A DNA stretch of 64,000 nt. Origin: Martinezella multihospitum (GTDB lineage: Bacteria > Pseudomonadota > Alphaproteobacteria > Rhizobiales > Rhizobiaceae). Below are positions 1-8,439 of the stretch, in pieces. The stretch covers positions 636,007 through 700,006 of the forward strand of contig NZ_FMAG01000002.1 in NCBI RefSeq assembly GCF_900094585.1. The letters are read 5' to 3'. The position numbers and the translations under genes were made by a program. Under the pieces are notes generated by a model. The model had not been told where the DNA came from and ran no database searches. It saw nothing but the letters and a program-made list of their open reading frames with translations. Within the stretch, counting starts at the first letter, position 1. Every line of letters starts with the position of its first letter.

Positions 1-863
1 AGCCCCGCGCAGATCGACTTCAGCCTCTTCGGCTCGCCGCCTGCCGCATCGAGGATGTTGCGGCCCTGAGCGTCGATGATGCTGGCATGGACATGCAGCC
101 CCGAACCGGCATGATCCGTATAGGGCTTGGCCATGCAGGTCGATTTCAGCCCATGCTTGCGAGCGGCCTGCTCGGCCACACGCTTCAGCATGATGCAATC
201 GTCGGCAGCCGCCAGCGCATCCGGGCGGTGCAGCAGATTGACCTCGAACTGGCCGGGGCCGAATTCCGCCGTCGTCGCATCCGCCGGCAGGCCTTGCGCC
301 CGCGCATAGGCGCGCAAGGTTTCCAGATAATCATCGAGAAGATCGGCGGCATCCATGTCGTAGAGCTGAAAGCCGTTCGGTTCGCCCTGATAGGTCAGGG
401 CAGCTGGCGGGGAGGGGATGCCTCTGTCGCGCCAATCGCCTGCCAGCAGGTAGAATTCCAGCTCGGTCGCGATGACGGGTGTCAGGCCGAGTAACTTGTA
501 GCGGTCGACCACGGCCGAAAGAATGGCGCGGGGATCCTGGAAGCTGGGGCTGCCATCGAGTTCATGCATGGTCGCGAGCACCTGCTTCGACCCCGCCGGC
601 GCCCAGGGCATGTCGGCGAGGGTGCGCTGGTCGGCGACGCAGGTGCCGTCGGGATCGCCGATCGTCAGCGACAGGCCGGTAATATCGTCATTGTCGTCGC
701 CCCAGATGTCGAGCGATTGCGTCGAGGTCGGCAGCCGCACGGCGCCGGACCAGACTTTCTTTTCGGCCGCAATCGGGATCTGTTTGCCTCGGAGGCGACC
801 GTTCATGTCCGAGATCAGCACCTCGATGCGCGCGTTACCTTCGGTTGCGTTGTCGGCCGCCAT
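1..863 (-). CDS. Glutamine synthetase family protein (gamma-glutamylputrescine synthetase-like), C-terminus outside the window
   Basis: Partial gene; about 287 N-terminal residues are visible and the reading frame stays open to the window edge. The translation carries glutamine synthetase landmarks: A-T-E-L-E-F in the first part of the catalytic domain and G-S-G-L-H-V near the cut end. Family members ligate ammonia or amines to glutamate using ATP. The N-terminus and the divergent putrescine-type aminotransferase suggest a PuuA-like role, gamma-glutamylating polyamines, rather than central nitrogen assimilation; that is inference. The start at 863 (M-A-A-D-N) is the only ATG in frame after the upstream stops. 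A full family member is about 450 residues. Confidence 0.85.
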   Translation of the reverse strand, partial: MAADNATEGNARIEVLISDMNGRLRGKQIPIAAEKKVWSGAVRLPTSTQSLDIWGDDNDDITGLSLTIGDPDGTCVADQRTLADMPWAPAGSKQVLATMHELDGSPSFQDPRAILSAVVDRYKLLGLTPVIATELEFYLLAGDWRDRGIPSPPAALTYQGEPNGFQLYDMDAADLLDDYLETLRAYARAQGLPADATTAEFGPGQFEVNLLHRPDALAAADDCIMLKRVAEQAARKHGLKSTCMAKPYTDHAGSGLHVHASIIDAQGRNILDAAGGEPKRLKSICAG

Positions 864-951
864 GCTCTTGAAAATCCCCCATGCTCACGGCATGGTCGTA
901 AACCAAGATAGCTTTCAGTCAAGTCTGGCTGCGTTGCAGTCTGGAGCTTAG

Positions 952-1080
952 CCCCTCACCCTAGCCCTCTCCCCGCATCGCGGGGAGAGGGGACGCATCA
1001 GCCTCCGTTCGCATGAAAGCAGCTGATTTGGTGCGAAAGCTCCTCTCCCCGTTCCACGGGGAGAGGGCCGGGGTGAGGGG
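952..1080. repeat. RIME-like composite palindromic repeat
   Basis: The two ends are inverted copies (CCCCTCACC at 952-960, GGTGAGGGG at 1072-1080). Inside are two further hairpins: CCCTCTCCCCGC/GCGGGGAGAGGG at 965-991 and CCTCTCCCCG/CGGGGAGAGG at 1042-1066. This architecture matches the Rhizobium-specific intergenic mosaic element (RIME) class. It fills the gap between two divergent genes, so it lies in both leaders. The family assignment comes from memory of its structure, not a search. Confidence 0.8.
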
Positions 1081-1148
1081 CCATGCACATAATGGCGGCG
1101 TCGGAAGACTTGCCTGACAAGCACAAATCTAAACGGGGGTACTTCACC

Positions 1149-2516
1149 ATGTCCGACACACCAAGCCGCTCCAATCTCGCCGCCCTCGATGCCGCCCATC
1201 ACCTCCATCCATTCGCGGACATGAAGAAGCTGAACGCAGATGGTGCACGCATCATTCAGCGCGGCGAAGGCGTTCATATTTTCGATGCGGAAGGGCGGAA
1301 GTATCTGGATGGCTTTGCCGGCCTCTGGTGCGTGAACATCGGCTACGGCCGCACCGAAATTGCCGACGCAGTTTTCAGGCAAATGAACGAGCTGCCCTAT
1401 TACAATACCTTCTTCGGCACGACGACGACGCCTGCGACGCTGCTTGCCGAAAAGGTCTGCGCCCATGCCGGGCCGCAGTTCAACCATGTCTTTTTCACCA
1501 ATTCCGGCTCCGAGGCCAATGACACCTGGTTCCGCATGGCGAGAGTTTACTGGGGGGCGGTGGGCAAGCCGACCAAGAAGGCCATCATTGCCCGCAGGAA
1601 CGGCTATCACGGCTCGACCGTTGCCGGCGCTAGCATGGGTGGCATGAAATACATGCATGAGCAGGGCGACCTGCCGATCCCGGGCGTCGTCCATATCGGC
1701 CAGCCCTATTGGTATGCCGAGGGCGGCGATCTCTCGCCGGAAGAGTTCGGCCTCAAGGCCGCCCGCGAACTCGAAGCCAAGATCGATGAACTGGGTGAGG
1801 ACAATGTCGCAGCCTTCGTCGCCGAGCCGGTTCAGGGCGCCGGCGGCGTCATCATCCCGCCGTCCACCTACTGGCCCGAGATCGCCCGCATCTGCAAAGC
1901 AAGGAACATCCTGCTGGTCTGCGACGAAGTCATCTGCGGCTTCGGCCGCCTCGGCGCATGGTTCGGCCATCAGCATTTCGGTGTCGAGCCCGATCTCGTC
2001 CCGATCGCCAAGGGACTGTCGTCAGGCTACCTGCCGATCGGCGGCGTGCTTGTCAGCGACCGCATCGCCGATGTGTTCATCAACGAAGTCGGCGAATTCA
2101 ATCATGGCTTCACCTATTCGGGCCACCCGGTCTGCGCGGCCGCTGCCCTCGAAAATCTGAGGATCATCGAGGAGGAAAGGCTGGTCGAGCGCGTGCGCGA
2201 CGATATCGGTCCTTATTTCGCGAGCGCCTGGGGCGGTCTCGCCGATCACGATATGGTCGGCGAGACCGTCAGCATCGGCCTCATGGGCGGCCTGCAGCTC
2301 GCTGCCGACAAATCCACCCGCCGCCGCTTCGAAAAGCCGGATGCGATTGGCTCGGCCGTGCGCAACCATGCCCTTGCCAACGGCCTGGTACTGCGCGCGA
2401 CCGGCGACCGCATGCTAGCCTCACCCCCGCTTGTCATCAGCCATGCGGAGGTGGACACCATGGTGCGCATCACGCGGGCGGCCCTCGATGCCGTCTGGGC
2501 CGAGGTGAAGTCCTAA
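1149..2516 (+). CDS. Class III pyridoxal-phosphate aminotransferase (putrescine/omega-amino acid:pyruvate type)
   Basis: 455 residues, normal for class III (ornithine-aminotransferase-like) omega-transaminases. Visible motifs are N-S-G-S-E-A-N-D (phosphate binding), D-E-V-I-C-G-F-G-R (PLP ring aspartate region) and I-A-K-G-L-S-S-G, where Lys288 should form the Schiff base. Closest in feel to SpuC-like putrescine-pyruvate aminotransferases; the substrate is inferred. It is divergent from a gamma-glutamylputrescine-synthetase-like gene, which fits polyamine use. The start at 1149 is preferred over the in-frame ATG at 1083 because the latter sits at the edge of the RIME repeat and adds 22 residues of no family likeness; ACGGGGGT lies before 1149. 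Confidence 0.9.
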   Translation: MSDTPSRSNLAALDAAHHLHPFADMKKLNADGARIIQRGEGVHIFDAEGRKYLDGFAGLWCVNIGYGRTEIADAVFRQMNELPYYNTFFGTTTTPATLLAEKVCAHAGPQFNHVFFTNSGSEANDTWFRMARVYWGAVGKPTKKAIIARRNGYHGSTVAGASMGGMKYMHEQGDLPIPGVVHIGQPYWYAEGGDLSPEEFGLKAARELEAKIDELGEDNVAAFVAEPVQGAGGVIIPPSTYWPEIARICKARNILLVCDEVICGFGRLGAWFGHQHFGVEPDLVPIAKGLSSGYLPIGGVLVSDRIADVFINEVGEFNHGFTYSGHPVCAAAALENLRIIEEERLVERVRDDIGPYFASAWGGLADHDMVGETVSIGLMGGLQLAADKSTRRRFEKPDAIGSAVRNHALANGLVLRATGDRMLASPPLVISHAEVDTMVRITRAALDAVWAEVKS

Positions 2517-3137
2517 TCAGGGCTTGAGCGCTGGTGCCGGCACGTTCCATTTCCCGGCCTTGTGAAGGGCAAGGGTCAGTGCGGCAACGTGGATGACCTG
2601 GATCATCTTGCCTTCCAGCGCCAGCTCGATCGCCTGCCAGATCGGCATGCGGATCAGGCGGATGCGTTCGGTAGGATCATCCGCCGGCTTGCTGGCCAGC
2701 TCGACATTGCGGGCGATGACGATGTGCGCAAGATTGGTATGTGTGGCTGGATTGGGCGCAAGCTTGCCGACATAATCCCAATCCGTGGATGAGAGTCCGG
2801 TTTCCTCGCGCAACTCGCGTGCTGCTGCCTCGATGGGGTTTGCATCGCTCGCATCAATGGCTCCGCCGGGAAGCTCGAGCGCCACGACACCCAATCCGTG
2901 ACGGTATTGCTGGACGAGATAGATGTGATCCTCGGCATCAAGGGCGATGATCTCAACCCAATCGGGATATTCCAGCACATAGTAGGGCGCAATCTCCACG
3001 CCCTCGGCCGTCACGCAATTGTCGGCACGAACCTTCAGCCAGCGATCATGAATCAGGTGCGTTGAACTCGCCACCCGCCAAGGCGGCAGATCCGCCGTGT
3101 CGGACAGCAGGCTTGCAATGTCGTCTTTCTCGCTCAC
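2517..3137 (-). CDS. Nudix hydrolase, ADP-ribose pyrophosphatase-like
   Basis: 206 residues. A Nudix signature is present around residues 90-115: an ELPGG-A-I-D start, then E-A-A-A-R-E-L-R-E-E-T-G-L, with the REUxEExGU core intact. The start of the box carries a short insertion compared with the canonical spacing, as is common in ADP-ribose pyrophosphatases. Such enzymes cleave nucleoside diphosphate derivatives and need magnesium. It converges tail to tail with the aminotransferase (1 nt between stop codons). The actual substrate cannot be read from the sequence. Confidence 0.85.
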   Translation of the reverse strand: MSEKDDIASLLSDTADLPPWRVASSTHLIHDRWLKVRADNCVTAEGVEIAPYYVLEYPDWVEIIALDAEDHIYLVQQYRHGLGVVALELPGGAIDASDANPIEAAARELREETGLSSTDWDYVGKLAPNPATHTNLAHIVIARNVELASKPADDPTERIRLIRMPIWQAIELALEGKMIQVIHVAALTLALHKAGKWNVPAPALKP

Positions 3138-3185
3138 GGGCGGTTCGGCTCCTGTTTCAGATAGACCCGCGCGGGCGAAAGATGC

Positions 3186-4208
3186 CTATGCGTCCTGATT
3201 GCTACGATCGAAGATCTTGCGCACGATGTAGTTCGGCGAGAGATCGTCGCGATAATAGATGCGGGCGATCATTTCGGCGAGAATGCCTGTCGTGATCATC
3301 TGCACCGACGATAGCAGCAGCACGACGCCGACCATCAGCAGCGGGCGGCTGCCGATATCGTCGCCAAAGATGAACTTGTCGATGAAGAGCCAGAACAGGA
3401 TAATCGCTGCGAGAGCGCCGAGGCCAAGGCCGAGCGAGCCGAAGAAATGCCCCGGCCGTGCCTTGTAGCGCATGAAGAACATCACGGAGAGCAGATCGAG
3501 GATGACGCGGAAGGTGCGCGAAATCCCGTATTTCGACGTGCCGTGCTGGCGGGCATGGTGGGTGACCGGCACTTCGCCGATCCGCGAGCTCGGCACGACG
3601 CCGGCGACCCAGGCAGGGATGAAACGATGCATCTCGCCCATCAGCTTCACCTGCTTGATGATCGAGGCGCGGTAAATCTTCAGGCTGCAGCCATAATCGT
3701 GCAGCTTGACGCCGGTGATGCGGCCGATCAGGTAGTTGGCGCACCAGGAGGGGATCTTGCGCAGGAGAAGGCCGTCCTGCCGGTTCTTGCGCCAGCCGAC
3801 GAGCAGGTCGAGCTGCCGCCGTTCCAGTTCCTCGACCATCGAAGGAATATCCTTCGGGTCGTTCTGCAGGTCGCCGTCCATGGTGGCGATGAGGCGGCCG
3901 TTGGCGGCGTCGATGCCGGCCTGCATGGCGGCCGTCTGGCCGAAATTGCGCTGGAGTTCGACGATGCGCAGCGTCAGCCCTTCCTGCGAAAGCGACCGGC
4001 GGGCATTGGCGAGCGTCGCATCCGTGCTGCCGTCATCGACAAGGATCAGCTCCCAAGACTTGGCATAGCCAGCCATGGCGGAACAGATGCGTTCGATCAG
4101 CGGTCCGACGCTTTCTTCCTCGTTGAAGACGGGCACGACCAGCGAAAGCTCGAGAGGGCTTGCCGGATCGGCCTGGGGGAGGGTCGACTCTGCCGTTGTC
4201 TGCAACAC
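3186..4208 (-). CDS. Family 2 glycosyltransferase, polyprenyl-phosphate type (DPM1/GtrB/ArnC-like)
   Basis: 340 residues. The N-terminal GT-A domain has V-V-P-V-F-N-E-E, D-D-G-S-T-D and the metal-binding D-G-D-L-Q-N-D-P. The C-terminus holds two strongly hydrophobic segments (about residues 235-310), the layout of enzymes that move a sugar from a nucleotide carrier to undecaprenyl phosphate at the inner face of the cytoplasmic membrane. Start codon is GTG at 4208, preceded by GGAGAAAC. It is divergent (92 nt) from a flippase-like membrane protein gene, consistent with a shared role in envelope lipid or polysaccharide modification; that link is inference. Confidence 0.9.
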   Translation of the reverse strand: MLQTTAESTLPQADPASPLELSLVVPVFNEEESVGPLIERICSAMAGYAKSWELILVDDGSTDATLANARRSLSQEGLTLRIVELQRNFGQTAAMQAGIDAANGRLIATMDGDLQNDPKDIPSMVEELERRQLDLLVGWRKNRQDGLLLRKIPSWCANYLIGRITGVKLHDYGCSLKIYRASIIKQVKLMGEMHRFIPAWVAGVVPSSRIGEVPVTHHARQHGTSKYGISRTFRVILDLLSVMFFMRYKARPGHFFGSLGLGLGALAAIILFWLFIDKFIFGDDIGSRPLLMVGVVLLLSSVQMITTGILAEMIARIYYRDDLSPNYIVRKIFDRSNQDA

Positions 4209-4300
4209 TTGTTTCTCCTAAAAGACCGACAGTACCTGCCGGACGGAACGAGCAAGAAGTCCGGTTTTAGCCTCCGCTCGCATTTGGGTGCCCTAACTAC

Positions 4301-5269
4301 ATGAAGACTCCGACGGTTGCCAGCCGACAGAATTGGTTTATTCGCAACCGAATGACGCTGCTGACGCTGGCTGTCGTGCTGGCCTATGCGGCCTTTATCG
4401 AATGGTTCTGGGGCTGGAGTTCGATCCTGGCGCAATGGGGCAAGGTCGGCGCACTGCCGATCCTTCTGGCGCTGGCGCTCCTGACGAGCACCTATTTCCT
4501 ACGCACCTGGCGCATCTACGATTATTTCCCGAAGGAAACCTCGGGCCATTTCGCGGCGCTGTTCCGCGTGACGCAGGTCCATAACCTGCTGAATATCATG
4601 ATGCCCTTTCGCACCGGAGAGACCAGCTTCCCGGTGCTGATGCGCTCCGAATTCGGCATCCCGCTGGCCCGCGGCACATCGGCGCTGTTCGTCATGCGGC
4701 TGCTCGACCTGCACGCGCTGTTGGCCGCCGCCGGTGTCGGCCTTGCACTTGCCTCGCCCTATCACGTCCTGGCCTGGATCGCATGGGCCGCCTTTCTGCT
4801 GCTACCCGTCGTGGGCTTTGCCTCCCGCCGGCCGCTGATCCGCCTTGCCGCCCGCATCCTGCCGAAGAAGGCGCAAGGGCTGGTGCACGAGCTGGAACGT
4901 GGCTTGCCGGTCGACGCCAGTGCCTTTGCGCGTGCCTGGCTGACGACCATCGTCAACTGGCTGGTCAAGGTCATGGTTCTTGCCTGGGCGCTCGGCCTCA
5001 TGAACGTCACGCCGCTATCAGCAAGTTTTGGCGGTGCGCTTGGCGGCGAGCTATCCTCCGTGCTGCCCGTGCATGCGCCTGGGGGTGTCGGCACCTATCC
5101 GGCCGGCATCACCGCCGGCGCCATGGCCTTCGGCGCTTCGAGTGCGAAGGAAGCAATCGAAAATCTCGCGCAGGCGAGCATCAATGCTCACCTGCTGATC
5201 GTGGTGTCGGCGCTGACGGGAACCGCGATCGGATTGCTGGTCTCGCGCAAGCGCGTGACTGCGCCCTGA
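4301..5269 (+). CDS. Lysylphosphatidylglycerol synthetase TM-region / UPF0104-like integral membrane protein
   Basis: 322 residues with about eight hydrophobic segments and no soluble domain. Family features are the F-R-T-G-E motif after the first segments and the P-G-G-V-G-T-Y-P loop near residue 265, typical of YbhN/AglD2/UPF0104 proteins. These resemble the flippase half of MprF but lack its aminoacyltransferase half. The divergent glycosyltransferase suggests work on a lipid-linked sugar. No strong ribosome-binding site is visible before 4301; an internal start at 4352 (M-T-L-L-T-L) would remove the charged N-terminus and is less likely. Confidence 0.8.
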   Translation: MKTPTVASRQNWFIRNRMTLLTLAVVLAYAAFIEWFWGWSSILAQWGKVGALPILLALALLTSTYFLRTWRIYDYFPKETSGHFAALFRVTQVHNLLNIMMPFRTGETSFPVLMRSEFGIPLARGTSALFVMRLLDLHALLAAAGVGLALASPYHVLAWIAWAAFLLLPVVGFASRRPLIRLAARILPKKAQGLVHELERGLPVDASAFARAWLTTIVNWLVKVMVLAWALGLMNVTPLSASFGGALGGELSSVLPVHAPGGVGTYPAGITAGAMAFGASSAKEAIENLAQASINAHLLIVVSALTGTAIGLLVSRKRVTAP

Positions 5270-5285
5270 AAGATCGCGCCGCGCT

Positions 5286-6536
5286 TCAATGCCGGGTCGT
5301 CTTATCGTCCAGCTCGGCCAGTCGCTTGCGCAGGAAGGCTTGCTCCGGTGCCTGCTGGCAGAGCGAAAGCGCCGTTTTATAGGATAGCCGCGCCTCGTTC
5401 GTCCGACCAAGTTGGCGCAGGAAATCGGCTTTCGCCGCATGGGTCAGATGATACCGCGCCATGCGTTCTTCCCCCAGTAACCCGTCGACGATGGACAATG
5501 CTGCCGCGGGGCCGTCGCGCATGGAGATAGCCACCGCCCGATTGAGTTCGATCACCGGAGATGGGCTTGCGATCAGCAGCAGATCGTAGAGCATCACCAG
5601 CTGCCGCCAGTCGGTGTCGTCGGCGGTCACGGCGCGCGCATGTTCCGCCGCGATCGCGGCCTGCAGGGCATAGCTGCCGACGCTCTCTGCGGACATGGCC
5701 CGCGCCGACAGTGTTAGGCCCTCGCGTATCTGGCCATGATCCCACAGCGCACGATCCTGCTCGACGAGCAGCACCAGATCACCTGATGCGTCGGTGCGGG
5801 CAAGTCGCCGCGAATCCTGCAGCAGCATGATTGCCAGCAACCCCTCGACTTCCGAATCCGGCAATAGCTGCAGCAACAGCCTGCCGAGCCGAATGGCCTC
5901 CGCGGCAAGATCGGCGCGCACGATCGCAGAGCCTGACGATGCCGAATAGCCCTCGTTGAAGACGAGGTAGATGACATGCAGCACCTGCGCCAGCCGTTCC
6001 GGCAGCTCGGTCTTGTCAGGCACTTCGTAAGGAATATTGGCAGCGCGTATGCGGTTCTTGGCGCGGACGATGCGTTGGGCAACGGTCGGCGGCGGGATCA
6101 GGAAGGCATGGGCGATCTCTTCCGTCGTCAGGCCGCAGACCTCGCGCAACGCCATCGCCATGCGTGCCTCGGCGGGAATTTGGGGATGACAGCAGGTGAA
6201 GATCAGCCGCAGCATGTCGTCTTCGATCTCTTCATGTTCGGCGATCTCCATCGCCTCTCCCTCCGGATAAAGGCTCTCGGCAATATCGGAGCGGGCGGTG
6301 TCGAATCGCGCCCGTCGCCTGATATGGTCGATGGCGCGAAAGCGTCCGGCGGAGACGAGCCAGGCATAGGGATTGGCCGGGATCGTCTCGTCAGTCCATT
6401 GCTGAGCCGCAGCCGCAAAGGCATCGTGAAGGGCCTCTTCGGCCCGGTCGAAATCGCCGAGCAGACGGATCAGCGTAGCCAGCACGCGGCGCGAATGGCT
6501 GCGATAAATACCTTCTATGGTCTGGTTCAGCGACAC
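5286..6536 (-). CDS. ECF sigma factor, ECF42 type, with C-terminal TPR-like extension
   Basis: 416 residues, about twice a minimal ECF sigma factor. The first ~170 residues contain sigma region 2 (D-F-D-R-A-E-E-A-L-H-D-A-F and P-Y-A-W-L-V) and region 4 (A-L-R-E-V-C-G-L-T-T-E-E-I-A). The remaining ~240 residues are helical and repeat-like, the extension that defines ECF42 and is thought to replace an anti-sigma factor. Start is GTG at 6536, only 4 nt after the stop of the preceding DGPF gene, so it is the last gene of that operon. Target promoters cannot be read here. Confidence 0.92.
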   Translation of the reverse strand: MSLNQTIEGIYRSHSRRVLATLIRLLGDFDRAEEALHDAFAAAAQQWTDETIPANPYAWLVSAGRFRAIDHIRRRARFDTARSDIAESLYPEGEAMEIAEHEEIEDDMLRLIFTCCHPQIPAEARMAMALREVCGLTTEEIAHAFLIPPPTVAQRIVRAKNRIRAANIPYEVPDKTELPERLAQVLHVIYLVFNEGYSASSGSAIVRADLAAEAIRLGRLLLQLLPDSEVEGLLAIMLLQDSRRLARTDASGDLVLLVEQDRALWDHGQIREGLTLSARAMSAESVGSYALQAAIAAEHARAVTADDTDWRQLVMLYDLLLIASPSPVIELNRAVAISMRDGPAAALSIVDGLLGEERMARYHLTHAAKADFLRQLGRTNEARLSYKTALSLCQQAPEQAFLRKRLAELDDKTTRH

Positions 6537-6540
6537 GGTG

Positions 6541-6918
6541 TCAGGATGTCTCCGCCAGGTCTCCTCGAAGCGTCAGGATACGCACTGGGCGGATTTCAAT
6601 CGCACCGTAACGCGCGGAGGGAATACGCTTGGCGATCTCGGTTGCTCCTTCGAGGTCGGGCGCTTCGATGAGATAGAAGCCGGCCAGATGCTCCTTCGTC
6701 TCAACGAATGGTCCGTCCGTCACCGAAAATGTCTTGCCATCAGGGCGGATGACGATCGATTTGTCCCGAAGTGCCAGCGCATCCGAAACGATCATGGTGC
6801 CGTCCTCCCGCAAGCCCTCGTCGAAGACGAAATGCTCGCCGATCAGATGGTTCATCTCGTTCGGCGTCAATCGTCCGTCGACATCGACTGTTGTGTAGAT
6901 CAGGCATAGAAACCGCAT
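6541..6918 (-). CDS. DGPF/YCII-related domain protein, third in the ECF42 operon
   Basis: 125 residues. Has the family signature V-T-D-G-P-F-V-E-T-K-E-H-L-A-G-F around residues 60-75 and the M-R-F-L-C-L-I-Y start. DGPF/YCII proteins have a ferredoxin-like fold; their function beside ECF42 sigma factors is unsettled. GAGAGGAC sits before the ATG at 6918. This is the most divergent of the three paralogues here (L-I-Y in place of Q-V-W-F). Confidence 0.92.
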   Translation of the reverse strand: MRFLCLIYTTVDVDGRLTPNEMNHLIGEHFVFDEGLREDGTMIVSDALALRDKSIVIRPDGKTFSVTDGPFVETKEHLAGFYLIEAPDLEGATEIAKRIPSARYGAIEIRPVRILTLRGDLAETS

Positions 6919-6935
6919 GTCTTGTCCTCTCGCTG

Positions 6936-7298
6936 CTATTCGTTCGGAAAGCGGATGTCGAAGGCCGCACGAACCTCGATCATGCCGTAGCGGGCAACGG
7001 GGAAGGTGGCGGCAATTTCGGTCGCTTCCTTCATGTCGCGCGCTTCGATCAGCACGAAGCCGCCGAGATGCTCTTTCATTTCAGTGAAAGGGCCGTCCGT
7101 CACGGCGGTTTCGCCCTTGCGCACGCGAACTGTTTTCGCAGTCTCCGGTTCGCGCAGGGCATTGGCGACGATGAGGTGGCCGCTCTCGCGCAGCCGGTTG
7201 TCGTTGTCGACGGAATCCTGCGTCAGCTTTCGTCCTTCTTCTTCGGAAAGCTTGGCGATCTCTGATGTCTCGAACCAGACCTGGCAAAGAAACTTCAT
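6936..7298 (-). CDS. DGPF/YCII-related domain protein, second in the ECF42 operon
   Basis: 120 residues. Begins M-K-F-L-C-Q-V-W-F and contains V-T-D-G-P-F-T-E-M-K-E-H-L-G-G-F. The open frame extends upstream to 7397, but GAGGAG directly precedes the ATG at 7298, that start aligns with the neighbouring paralogue, and the longer frame would overlap the first gene. Spacing is 10 nt to the upstream gene and 17 nt to the downstream one. Function beyond the sigma-factor association is unknown. Confidence 0.92.
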   Translation of the reverse strand: MKFLCQVWFETSEIAKLSEEEGRKLTQDSVDNDNRLRESGHLIVANALREPETAKTVRVRKGETAVTDGPFTEMKEHLGGFVLIEARDMKEATEIAATFPVARYGMIEVRAAFDIRFPNE

Positions 7299-7308
7299 CT
7301 GAATCTCC

Positions 7309-7668
7309 TCAAACGTCCGGGCCGAAGTTATGGATTGGCCGCACTTCGATGGCGCCGAGCTTGGCGAGCGGGATGCCGGCGGCGACGCGGATCGCATCGT
7401 TCAGGTCCTTGGCCTCGATCAGGATGAAGCCGCCGAGATATTCTTTGGTTTCGATGAAGGGGCCGTCGGTGACCGCCGTCTCGCCATTGCGGACCCGCAC
7501 CGTCACCGCCGATTTTGGCGATTGCAACGCTTCGGCTTGGATCATATTGCCGCTCGCCATCAGATCGCGGTCATAGCCGAGCGAATCCGCATCGAGCTTA
7601 TGCTTTTCTTCCTTGGTCATGAGGTCGAGCCTCGTGCCATCGAACCAGACCTGGCAGAGATATTTCAT
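7309..7668 (-). CDS. DGPF/YCII-related domain protein, first gene of the ECF42 operon
   Basis: 119 residues. Begins M-K-Y-L-C-Q-V-W-F-D and holds V-T-D-G-P-F-I-E-T-K-E-Y-L-G-G-F. The start at 7668 has GAGGAG at good spacing and matches the paralogue at 7298; the extra 28 codons upstream are cysteine- and arginine-rich with no family match. As the first gene, its upstream region (7669-7824) should carry the operon promoter, probably recognised by the sigma factor it precedes; that autoregulation is inference. Confidence 0.92.
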   Translation of the reverse strand: MKYLCQVWFDGTRLDLMTKEEKHKLDADSLGYDRDLMASGNMIQAEALQSPKSAVTVRVRNGETAVTDGPFIETKEYLGGFILIEAKDLNDAIRVAAGIPLAKLGAIEVRPIHNFGPDV

Positions 7669-7824
7669 CGCAGCGTCTCCTCTCTCAATTTGCTGACAGC
7701 CATAGACGAGCGGCCTAAGTGCAAATCGACATCCCGATCCGCAACATGACAAAATTTCTTGAGGTTGTCGAAAAAGCCCGAGCCCGGTCGACCAGTTCCG
7801 TCAACACCATAAGGAGAGACGGAA

Positions 7825-8055
7825 ATGTACAGTCTGGAAGCCGCAATCGTGCATTACTGGCAAAAGAAGACGCTGTCGGAAGAGGAGCTGCTCGACGCAG
7901 CCGATGTCGGCAGGGTCGTGTTTCGCACCTGGATCGGCATGGCGGGCTTTGCTCTGTTGATCCTGTGCCTGAGCTGGGCTGGAGAGCCCTCTGGTCATCC
8001 GGAATTGACGGCAAGCCAAAATGCAGACCGCTCTATGCCTATGTCTGAGAACTAG
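7825..8055 (+). CDS. Small hypothetical membrane protein
   Basis: 76 residues, not recognised. An acidic N-terminal half (K-T-L-S-E-E-E-L-L-D) is followed by one hydrophobic helix (about residues 38-52, G-M-A-G-F-A-L-L-I-L) and a polar tail. AAGGAGAG precedes the ATG at good spacing, which is the main support for it being real. It is divergent from the ECF42 operon with about 156 nt between start codons, so the two may share a control region. Confidence 0.6.
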   Translation: MYSLEAAIVHYWQKKTLSEEELLDAADVGRVVFRTWIGMAGFALLILCLSWAGEPSGHPELTASQNADRSMPMSEN

Positions 8056-8071
8056 GAAATAGAGGCTCGCG

Positions 8072-8398
8072 TCAAAAACGTTCCACAAAATCCGCGATGG
8101 CGTCATGAAACCTGGACACTTGATCGGCCGATGCGTCTTTTTCCGGCCAAATCGCGATCAGCGCCTCAAGATTTGTCTTGATCGCGCGGAAGGTGTCCAG
8201 AGCCTCCTGCTCACTGCCGGTAAAAACAGTGTGAGCCATATTGCCGTAAAGGCCACAGGTAATGGCAAACGGCACACGATCACACCTCTCAAGTGTGACA
8301 CGCGCGCCATCGCCATGTTCTTCGTCCAAAAGAATGATGCCGCCTTCCGAACCTTGGTGGCCAATTGTCGAGCCGCCATCAAAGTTCGTCCACGTCAC
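8072..8398 (-). CDS. Hypothetical protein downstream of AMP nucleosidase
   Basis: 108 residues, no recognised domain. It is mixed hydrophilic, without a signal peptide or membrane segment. GTG start at 8398 with GAGGAAAACAG before it. It follows the AMP nucleosidase gene on the same strand with a 41-nt gap, so the two are probably co-transcribed. The well-formed start signal, spacing and even amino acid composition support a real gene. Confidence 0.6.
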   Translation of the reverse strand: MTWTNFDGGSTIGHQGSEGGIILLDEEHGDGARVTLERCDRVPFAITCGLYGNMAHTVFTGSEQEALDTFRAIKTNLEALIAIWPEKDASADQVSRFHDAIADFVERF

Positions 8399-8439
8399 CT
8401 GTTTTCCTCGGTCAATTGCGACAACAGCCTATCGATACG

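Noticed and set aside
948-1976. Long minus-strand open frame opposite the aminotransferase gene
   Set aside because: Antisense to a clear class III aminotransferase, begins in the RIME repeat and has no domain likeness; an effect of GC-rich codon structure.
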